Source: CAYXXZ01 sp964469165 (GTDB lineage: Bacteria > Pseudomonadota > Gammaproteobacteria > Pseudomonadales > Porticoccaceae). From it: DNA of 28,437 nt. A model generated the notes under the pieces. It saw nothing but the letters and a program-made list of their open reading frames with translations, was not told where the DNA came from and did no database searches. Of the stretch, positions 16,401 through 23,050 are shown piece by piece (position 1 is the first letter of the stretch; every line of letters starts with the position of its first letter). The stretch is from assembly GCA_964469165.1 (NCBI GenBank), contig CAYXXZ010000036.1, positions 1-28,437 of the forward strand. The letters run 5' to 3'. Made by a program: the position numbers and the translations under genes.

Positions 16401-16907
16401 ATGAAGAAACTACCCAAGGAACTGCGAATGCCCATTTTCGCAATCAACCAGACATCAAAGCTGTTCGTAAGCTATCTGGACAAGGAGATGAAGGCCCTCA
16501 ACCTGAATAAATCCCAGTGGCGCATCATGGGCTATCTGAATTTTTTCAAGACCATCAACCAAAGCGAACTCGCCAGCCTGCTTGGCCTCAGCAAGGCCAT
16601 GCTCGGCCAGATCATCCACAAGTTCGAGGAAAAGGACTGGGTCACGCGCAAGATATCGAGCGTGGATCGCCGTTCCTACGATCTTACGCTGACGCCGCGC
16701 GTCAAGAAGATCGGCAGTCTGCTGGGCGCCATCATGGTGATGGAATCCGACCGCATTCTGGATGGGTTTTCAGAGCGGGAGAAAAGAGAGGTGGAAAACT
16801 ACCTGATGCGAATGACGAAGAATCTGGAGGAACTCCCGGAAACACCCGCCCTGAAAAAATTGCGCAAGGATCTGGTCGAAGAGCTCAAGAATCTCGAAGA
16901 GGGTTGA
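16401..16907 (+). CDS. MarR-family transcriptional regulator
   Basis: 168 residues with the MarR winged-helix layout: a dimerisation helix (about 10-33), NLNKSQWRIMGYL, the recognition helix region SELASLLGLSKAMLGQIIHKFEEKDWV (55-81), the wing ISSVDRRSYDLTLT (85-98), and long C-terminal dimerisation helices. MarR proteins usually repress a divergent or downstream gene and release DNA on binding a small phenolic, lipophilic or CoA-linked ligand. It is divergent from the SDR gene. The start is uncertain: the first ATG (16401) has no clear ribosome-binding site, while an ATG at 16428 has AAGGA 8 nt upstream and would remove only nine residues. The only regulator in the accessory block. Confidence 0.9.
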   Translation: MKKLPKELRMPIFAINQTSKLFVSYLDKEMKALNLNKSQWRIMGYLNFFKTINQSELASLLGLSKAMLGQIIHKFEEKDWVTRKISSVDRRSYDLTLTPRVKKIGSLLGAIMVMESDRILDGFSEREKREVENYLMRMTKNLEELPETPALKKLRKDLVEELKNLEEG

Positions 16908-16930
16908 ATCCCGGATTCCGGTGTCTGAAG

Positions 16931-17049
16931 CTCCGTGCTCCTGTTTTGAGCTCCGCGCTCCGGTTGCTGCCCGGGGGCACGCCTTTCAAGACACGCCGTG
17001 AACCCATCCATGGGGGCTCGACAGCGCCATCCCTGGTTTTCCTGCGCGT
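16931..17049. repeat. Intergenic repeat region downstream of marR-type gene
   Basis: Heptamer-spaced CTCC units (CTCCGTG 16931, CTCCTGT 16938, CTCCGCG 16951, CTCCGGT 16958) are followed by a stretch with a short palindrome CCCA-TCCA-TGGG (17003-17014). The minus-strand frame across it gives a peptide of the kind often misannotated as a small protein in repeat-rich proteobacterial genomes. I see repeat rather than gene here. Confidence 0.5.
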
Positions 17050-17077
17050 GTAGGGGCAATTCATGAATTGCCCCTAC
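17050..17077. repeat. Perfect 28-bp palindrome (REP-like)
   Basis: GTAGGGGCAATTCA (17050-17063) is followed directly by its exact reverse complement (17064-17077). It lies between the convergent regulator and acyl-CoA dehydrogenase genes. It resembles GTAGGGGC-type dispersed palindromes found in many bacterial genomes. There is no T tract. Confidence 0.85.
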
Positions 17078-17132
17078 GGTATGCAACGGGAATCAACAGG
17101 CAGGGTTGTAGCCTACGTTCATGACCACGGTG

Positions 17133-17153
17133 TAGAGCTTACAGCTTATAGCT
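17133..17153 (-). repeat. Single heptamer arm touching a stop codon
   Basis: Three 7-bp units, on the minus strand AGCTATA, AGCTGTA and AGCTCTA. They are the same as the right arm of element A at 20754-20844. The last base overlaps the stop codon of the acyl-CoA dehydrogenase (TGA, 17153-17155). No left arm is visible. Confidence 0.75.
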
Positions 17154-18304
17154 CAAATAGATTTACCAATGGTCACCCGGTGGATTTCCGACGTGCCCAG
17201 GTAAACCCTGTGCACCCGCGATAGCGTCCACAGCTGGGAAATCGGCATTTCATGAGCGAAGCCCATGCCGCCGTGCAGTTGCAGGCAGCGGTCCATGATG
17301 GAAAATTCCGTTTCCGATGCCTTCAATTTGGCCATGGAAGATTCTCGGGGCGTCAGTGTGCCGTCGACGGTTTTCGCCAGGCACTGGTCGATGAAGGGCC
17401 GCAGCACGGTGATTTCGGTGAGGATGTCCGCCAGCTGGAACTGGGTGTTCTGGAATTCGAAAACGCTCTGGCCAAAGGCGTGGCGATTCTTGACGAAATC
17501 CACGGTCAGGTCGAAGGCCAGCTCACTGGCGGCCAGGAAGCGCGCCGCTTCCGCCAGGCGCTGATCCGTCAACACCCGCATCAGATCCTTGAAGATACCG
17601 TTTTCCTTGCCGCCCAGCAGTCGCTCCCTGGGTACCCGCACATCCTCGAAATACACCTCTATCTCCAGGGAGCACCCTTTGTGCAGGGTATCGATGGGCT
17701 TGGTCTTGCGCACGCCGGGCATATCTGCATCCACCAGAAAGATCGCCGTACCATATTTACCGTCCGCAAGTTCGGTTTTGGCAAAGACAGGTAGCAGATT
17801 GCAGTAAGTACCGTTAGTGACCCACATTTTGGCGCCGTTGATGATGTAATCGGAACCGTCCTTGCGGGCATGGGTGCGAAGTGCGCTGAGATCACTGCCG
17901 GAATGCGGTTCGGTAAAGCACACTTCAGCCACCACATCGCCGCTGGCGTAGCGGGGCAACCATTCCCGTTTCTGTTCCTCGGTGCCAGCGTAGTAAATCA
18001 GATAACTGGAGCCGTCGATGCCGAGCCCGCCGCCGATGCTGGCGCCCGCCACGGTGTAGCCGTGCTCTTCGTGAACGATGGCGTGGTGCAGGAAGTCGCC
18101 ACCCATGCCACCGTACTCCTCGGGCATACCGGCTTGCAGAATGCCGTATTTCGCCGCGGTGCGAAAAAGATCCGGATCGAAGGCCCCGGCCTTTTCCCAC
18201 TCCTTGATATTGGGCTCTACCGCTTCGCGGAAAAAGCGCCGCACGGTTTCACGAAACTGTTCATGTTCCGGGGAATACACCGCCCGGGGTTGTTTTGCCA
18301 GCAT
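17153..18304 (-). CDS. Acyl-CoA dehydrogenase-family flavoprotein
   Basis: 383 residues with all three acyl-CoA dehydrogenase domains: N-terminal helices (PEEYGGMGGD, 61-70), the middle beta domain with CFTEPHSGSD (129-137) and WVTNGTY, and the C-terminal helices with RHAFGQ, LQLHGGMGFA and a YLGTSEIHR tail. FAD-binding features are intact. Both known positions of the catalytic Glu look altered: the LCAD/IVD-type site reads LTDQRL (Gln248), and the MCAD-type site reads YLGT (Leu369). It may work only with the adjacent fused enzyme or use another base. I start it at 18304 because GGAGA lies 6 nt upstream; an ATG four codons earlier (18316) has no such site. It is about 15 bp downstream of the fused acyl-CoA dehydrogenase, the same operon. 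Confidence 0.92.
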   Translation of the reverse strand: MLAKQPRAVYSPEHEQFRETVRRFFREAVEPNIKEWEKAGAFDPDLFRTAAKYGILQAGMPEEYGGMGGDFLHHAIVHEEHGYTVAGASIGGGLGIDGSSYLIYYAGTEEQKREWLPRYASGDVVAEVCFTEPHSGSDLSALRTHARKDGSDYIINGAKMWVTNGTYCNLLPVFAKTELADGKYGTAIFLVDADMPGVRKTKPIDTLHKGCSLEIEVYFEDVRVPRERLLGGKENGIFKDLMRVLTDQRLAEAARFLAASELAFDLTVDFVKNRHAFGQSVFEFQNTQFQLADILTEITVLRPFIDQCLAKTVDGTLTPRESSMAKLKASETEFSIMDRCLQLHGGMGFAHEMPISQLWTLSRVHRVYLGTSEIHRVTIGKSI

Positions 18305-18319
18305 AGATTTCTCCATCGT

Positions 18320-20695
18320 CTATCGTGCACCCGCTCGCGCCGGTGCGGTAAAAGGTACCTCGCTGAAGGGAACGTCCTTGTCGGGTCGGGTATCGGGCGG
18401 CAGACCGAGAAGGCGTTCGGCGATAATGTTCTTGGCAATTTCCTCGGTGCCGCCGCCGATGCGATAACCGATCACATGAAAATAGGATTCCTGAATCAGC
18501 GCCAGCTCCGGCTCGCTGGCGATATCCACCACCTGACCGGCGGCGCCCATCATGTCCATGGCGTAGCCCGCCATTTCCTGGAGCCACTTCGCCATGGTCA
18601 CCTTGCCAATGGTGGCCTCGGGGCCCGGCAGCAGCCCCTTGTTGAGCTGGGCGCGGATTTTTCCGGTGACATGGTGCATGCCCGCCACCACAACGTGGTA
18701 GCTGGCCAGTTTTTCCCGAAAGCTCGCCTCGTCCACCAGCTTGGCGCCACTCATTCCGTGAGTGCGCCTCGCCAGATGAATCAGCGGCGCAATGATGTCG
18801 CGGCTCACCGACGGATCGCCGAGCAGGGAAAGGCGCTCGTTCATCATGGTGGTCAGCGCTACCGTCCAGCCGCCGTTGATGTCGCCCAGGCGCTGGCTGT
18901 CGGGAATGCGCACGTCGGTGAAGAACACTTCGTTGAAATCGGCGCGCCCCGAAATCTGTTTCAATGGCCTGATCTCGATACCTGGCGTTTTCATGTCGAC
19001 AATGAAAAACGTCAATCCCTTGTGTTTGGGCAGGGACGGATCGGACCGCGCCAGCAATAAACCCCAGTCGGCGTTGTGCGCGCCGGAGGTCCAGATCTTC
19101 TGGCCGTTGATCAGCCAGTCATCGCCGTCCCGGACCGCTCGGGTGCGAAAGCCTGCCATATCCGAGCCGGCCGCCGGTTCGGAAAACAACTGGCACCAGA
19201 GAATGTCGCCGTTGAGGGTCTTTGCCGCGAGTTTTTCCGCCCAGCCCGGTTTTGCGTGTTTGAGAATGGTGGGAAGCGCCATGTTGACCAGGCCGCCGCC
19301 GAAGGACTCGTCGTGGCTGGCATTCATGAAGCGACTTTCCTCCTCCTTGAATATGACTTCCTGGATCGCCGTGCCGCCCGCTCCCCCGAGTTCCTTTGGC
19401 AGGGTGATGCCCATGTAGCCGGCCTCGGCCTTTTTGGCCATCCAGCCGCGGCACAGGCGCAGGCGCTCTTCGTCGCTGGCGCCGGCGCCCCACTGATAGG
19501 TCGGCGCATTGGCTGCCAACCACTCACGGGCGCGCGCCTGATAGGCGGCCACCTCGGGGCTCAGGTCGTCCATGGCGGGCGCCCGGTAATCCTCGGGCCG
19601 GGCGATCAGTCTGGCGCCGGTGCGGTCGCGCCAGTACTGAATCGGCGCCGCGCAGGTAGCCAGGTGGCGCGCGCGGCGATAGAAGAGGTGGCAGTCGTGC
19701 TCCCAGGTGGCGGAAATACCGCCGTGGGTCTGCATGTTCTCGCGCGCCGCGCGCTCCAGCGCCTCGCCGCTGGCCACCCGTGCCGTGGCCGCCGCCAGGG
19801 GTAGTTCGTCCGCATCGCTGGCGAGCGCCCAGGCGGCGTGATGGGCGTTGGCACGCGCCAGTTCGTTGGCGATGTAGACGTCGGCCAGCTTGTGCTTGAT
19901 GGCCTGGAACGAACCGATGGGGCGGCCAAAAGCGTAGCGCGTCAAGGAATAGCTGCGCGCCATGTCCAGCGCGGCGTCGGCGCTGCCGAGTTGCTCGAAC
20001 GCAAAAAGCACGGCCGCGCGATCCAGCAAGCGCTCCAGCAGCGTCCAGTCACCGCCATCGCCGAGGGGTTCGGCTGTCGCACCCGAAAACGCCAGGCGCG
20101 CCAGGGGGCGAGTCGGATCCACGCTGGCATGGGGCGCGCGCGTCACACCGGCGCCAGACAGTTGCGCGAGCACCAGTTTCACACCGTCGCCGGCACGCGC
20201 GACGACGATGGCCATATCCGCGTGCTGGCCATCCGCCACGGCAATCTTGGTGCCGTAGAGCTTGCCGTCGCGATATTCACAGGCAATCGCCGCTTCCGTG
20301 ACGGCACCCGGTTGCTCGGCAAGCGCGAGCGTACCCACAAACGTACCGCTGCACAGCTCGGGAAGATAACGCTGCTTCTGCGCCGTGGAGCCCGCCAACA
20401 GCAAGGCCTCCGTCGCCAGAAAAATACTCGAACCCACCGCTGCCGGCGCCAGCGCCCTGCCGAGTTCCTGGGCAACACCGCACAGCGCGCCGTAACCCAG
20501 GCCGCTGCCGCCATATTCCTCGGGCACCGCGGCCGACAGCCAGCCCATTTCCCCCAGCTCCGCAGTGAGTGAGCGCACCTGGGAGGTATCGCCATCCAGC
20601 ACGGCGCGCACCCGCGACAGCGGGCACACCTTTTTCAAGAAGCGCCGCAGCTCTTCATTTAAAGAAGCTTCCTGCTCTGAATAATCGAATCGCAT
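18320..20695 (-). CDS. Fused two-domain acyl-CoA dehydrogenase (FadE34-like architecture)
   Basis: 791 residues made of two acyl-CoA dehydrogenase modules. Module 1 (about 1-370) has PEEYGGSGLGYG and RYAFGRPIGSFQAIKH but Asp225 (LLDRA) where the catalytic Glu would be, and a degenerate middle domain. Module 2 (about 378-760) has LFSEPAAGSD, WTSGAHNADW, an intact Glu620 in MNERL and the tail GGGTEEIAKNIIAERLLG. The steroid-side-chain dehydrogenases of actinobacteria are alpha2beta2, with one active and one structural subunit; M. tuberculosis FadE34 is a fused form. This protein has the same logic, pointing to CoA thioesters of a bulky substrate. It leads an operon with the dehydrogenase at 17153-18304. 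The ribosome-binding site is weak. Confidence 0.92.
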   Translation of the reverse strand: MRFDYSEQEASLNEELRRFLKKVCPLSRVRAVLDGDTSQVRSLTAELGEMGWLSAAVPEEYGGSGLGYGALCGVAQELGRALAPAAVGSSIFLATEALLLAGSTAQKQRYLPELCSGTFVGTLALAEQPGAVTEAAIACEYRDGKLYGTKIAVADGQHADMAIVVARAGDGVKLVLAQLSGAGVTRAPHASVDPTRPLARLAFSGATAEPLGDGGDWTLLERLLDRAAVLFAFEQLGSADAALDMARSYSLTRYAFGRPIGSFQAIKHKLADVYIANELARANAHHAAWALASDADELPLAAATARVASGEALERAARENMQTHGGISATWEHDCHLFYRRARHLATCAAPIQYWRDRTGARLIARPEDYRAPAMDDLSPEVAAYQARAREWLAANAPTYQWGAGASDEERLRLCRGWMAKKAEAGYMGITLPKELGGAGGTAIQEVIFKEEESRFMNASHDESFGGGLVNMALPTILKHAKPGWAEKLAAKTLNGDILWCQLFSEPAAGSDMAGFRTRAVRDGDDWLINGQKIWTSGAHNADWGLLLARSDPSLPKHKGLTFFIVDMKTPGIEIRPLKQISGRADFNEVFFTDVRIPDSQRLGDINGGWTVALTTMMNERLSLLGDPSVSRDIIAPLIHLARRTHGMSGAKLVDEASFREKLASYHVVVAGMHHVTGKIRAQLNKGLLPGPEATIGKVTMAKWLQEMAGYAMDMMGAAGQVVDIASEPELALIQESYFHVIGYRIGGGTEEIAKNIIAERLLGLPPDTRPDKDVPFSEVPFTAPARAGAR

Positions 20696-20753
20696 CTCTA
20701 TTTACTCTTATCGTGCAGCGCGAATACGGCTGCTGTATTGGTGATGGAAACAG

Positions 20754-20844
20754 AGCTATAAACTGTAAGCTCCAAGCCAAACGCTGGCAGAACTCGATTC
20801 TTGCCGTGCTCCTGCTTAAAGCTTATGGCTTACAGCTCATAGCC
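20754..20844. repeat. Inverted heptamer element A
   Basis: Left units AGCTATA, AACTGTA, AGCTCCA and AGCCAAA (20754-20781). A hairpin core GGCAGAA / TTCTTGCC (20786-20805). Right units TAAAGCT, TATGGCT, TACAGCT and CATAGCC (20817-20844), which inverted read GGCTATG, AGCTGTA, AGCCATA and AGCTTTA. The element lies 15 bp after the stop of receptor 2, in the 164-bp gap before the fused acyl-CoA dehydrogenase gene. Confidence 0.85.
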
Positions 20845-20859
20845 CCTGGCGAACAACAA

Positions 20860-23001
20860 TCAATGCCCGATCTGGAAATCGAACGCCACGCCGTAGGTGC
20901 GCGGTGCCCCTGGTCCCATGGCGTCGCCCTGGCCGGTGATGGTTGCCAGCGTGAAATACTCTTCGTCGAGCAGATTGCGGGCAAACAAGCGCACCCGCCA
21001 GGCGTCGTCCGCGGTGCTGAAGCCTATCTGGGCGTTGACCAGGTCGTAGGCATCCTGCTTCAAGCGGTTGTCCGGCTCCCAGTAAAAGCCGTCGCTGTGG
21101 TACCAGTTGGCATTGGCGATCAGGCGCAGGCTGTCGCTCACCGCAACACTGTAGTTGAAACCCAGGTTGGTGGTGAAATCAGGAGAGCGGATCATGTCGT
21201 GACCGGAGGCGTCGATGGTATCCAGGACATTGCCGCCCGCGGGAGCTGGCTCATAGAAGGGCGCGTCCTTGAAATCCGAGTATTCCGTGTCGAGCACTGA
21301 CAGGCCCAGGGTGATCTCGAAATCCGGCACGCCGGCAAAGGGAATCGCCACCACGTCCAGATCCGCGCCGTAGACTTCGCCTTCCGCGGCGTTGAGCAAG
21401 CGGCTGACGCCGGTCTCCGTGGATGACAGCTGGATGTCCTGGTAATCGTAGGCGAAGATCGCGCCGTTGAAACGCAGCCGGTTGTCCAGCACCGTGGCCT
21501 TGATGCCGACTTCCAGGGCATCCAGCGTCTCCGGCTCCACACCCGGATCGAAGGGGCTGGTACCGGCGTACATGCCGCTCTTGAAACCGCGGCTGTACGA
21601 AGCATAGAGCAGCGTGGCATCACTGAGCTGGTAATCCAGCGCCAGGCGGTAGGTGAGTTTTTCGTAGGTGTCGTCATCCTTGGCGGTGCGGAACACCGTG
21701 CCATAGGGTGCGGGGTTTCCGGTGGAGGCCATGTCGTAGCCCTGCACATCGCGCTCATCACGGGTGTAACGCAACCCGGCCGTGACGCTGGCGCGCTCCG
21801 TCAGTGCGTAGTCTCCCTGCGCGAACACCGCGAAGGATTCGGTATTGATCTCGCTGAAGCGCTTGATGCGCTGGGCCGGCACCAGATCGCTGAACAATTC
21901 GAGGTCGTCCATTTCCGCCGTGGCTTCGTAATAGAACACGCCGGTGGTCCAGTCGAGCCGCTCGGCGCTGCCGGTGAGGATGAATTCCTGCTGGAATGTC
22001 CGGGTTTCCTCGTTGAGGGCACCGTGAATCAGCGGAATCGGCGTGGTGTCCATGTCCCAGAAAGTCAGGCCATCGGCGGAGCGGTAGGCCGTGGTGCTCT
22101 TCAGCTCGGCGTAACCCAGGTCGTGGGAGACGATCAGCGAGGCGCCCCAGTTTTCCTGCTCGATGTAGGGGTCGATGTTGGCCTGCGAATCGTAGATGCT
22201 GCCGCGGAACGGCGTGCCGCCAAAGCCGATGGTGTCGGGGTGAATATTGCGCACCGCGCCGAGGTCGTTGTCGTTTTTCTGGAAGTCCGCCGAGAACGTG
22301 GCGACGGTGCGATCCGTTGCATCCCAGCGCAACTTGCTGCGCACTACCCACTCATCGCGCATGTTCACTTCCTTGCCGGTTACCAGATTTTTTCCCCAGC
22401 CCTCGCCCTGATCGATGGTGAAAACGCTGATATCCGCAGCGAGGGTATCGGTGAGGCCGGTGGTGGCATAGAAGCTGCCTTCGACGGTATCGTAATTGCC
22501 CATCGACACCGAGCCTTCCACGAAGGTTTCCTGCTGCGGTTCGCGGGTGATGATGTGAATCAGACCACCGGTGGCGTTGCGCCCGAACAGCGTGCCCTGC
22601 GGTCCTTTCAGCACCTCGACGCGCTCGACGCCGCTGAGTGCGAAGAAGTTGGCCGCCAGCGACGCGTAGTAGACGCCATCCACATAGGTGGCGATGCTGC
22701 CCTCCTCGCCGGGCTGCGTGCCCTGGGTGCCGATACCGCGCAGGTAGGGCTGCGCCCTGGCCAGGGAACTGGTCATGACCAGGCCCGGGGTTACCGCGGA
22801 AAGATCCGCAGTCGTGGAAATTCCCGAGTTGGCCAGTACCTGGGCGCTCAGCGCCGTGATGGCGACCGGCACTTCCTGAAGATTTTCTGCGCGCCGCTGC
22901 GCGGTGACGACGATTTCTTCGATACCCTGCGCATGGGTGGTTGCCGCCGCGGCAAGGGCCGCGCTGATCAGGCAGGTTTTCGTCCATTTGACGTTGTTCA
23001 T
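20860..23001 (-). CDS. TonB-dependent outer-membrane receptor 2
   Basis: 713 residues with a signal peptide (about 1-24, TTHA before QG), then IEEIVVTAQRR, plug motifs LQEVPVAITAL, LRGIGTQG and VEVLKGPQGTLFGRNATGG, and a long beta-barrel. It is the same receptor branch as receptors 1 and 3. I chose the ATG at 23001 (AGGGGA 6 nt upstream, signal peptide follows); the frame is open 24 codons further up without good initiation signals. The C-terminus ends FDFQIGH rather than in an aromatic residue, unlike the other two receptors, which may affect insertion by the BAM machinery or be tolerated. It starts 49 bp after the CoA-transferase-like gene and is probably cotranscribed with it. Confidence 0.93.
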   Translation of the reverse strand: MNNVKWTKTCLISAALAAAATTHAQGIEEIVVTAQRRAENLQEVPVAITALSAQVLANSGISTTADLSAVTPGLVMTSSLARAQPYLRGIGTQGTQPGEEGSIATYVDGVYYASLAANFFALSGVERVEVLKGPQGTLFGRNATGGLIHIITREPQQETFVEGSVSMGNYDTVEGSFYATTGLTDTLAADISVFTIDQGEGWGKNLVTGKEVNMRDEWVVRSKLRWDATDRTVATFSADFQKNDNDLGAVRNIHPDTIGFGGTPFRGSIYDSQANIDPYIEQENWGASLIVSHDLGYAELKSTTAYRSADGLTFWDMDTTPIPLIHGALNEETRTFQQEFILTGSAERLDWTTGVFYYEATAEMDDLELFSDLVPAQRIKRFSEINTESFAVFAQGDYALTERASVTAGLRYTRDERDVQGYDMASTGNPAPYGTVFRTAKDDDTYEKLTYRLALDYQLSDATLLYASYSRGFKSGMYAGTSPFDPGVEPETLDALEVGIKATVLDNRLRFNGAIFAYDYQDIQLSSTETGVSRLLNAAEGEVYGADLDVVAIPFAGVPDFEITLGLSVLDTEYSDFKDAPFYEPAPAGGNVLDTIDASGHDMIRSPDFTTNLGFNYSVAVSDSLRLIANANWYHSDGFYWEPDNRLKQDAYDLVNAQIGFSTADDAWRVRLFARNLLDEEYFTLATITGQGDAMGPGAPRTYGVAFDFQIGH

Positions 23002-23050
23002 GATTTCCCCTCGTATGTGGTGTGAATCGAATGCAGGAGCGGCGCTCATG

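Noticed and set aside
16799..17086. A 95-codon minus-strand frame across the marR-acyl-CoA dehydrogenase gap
   Set aside because: Its peptide comes from the palindromic repeat and overlaps the marR 3' end; it has no ribosome-binding site. It is repeat-derived.
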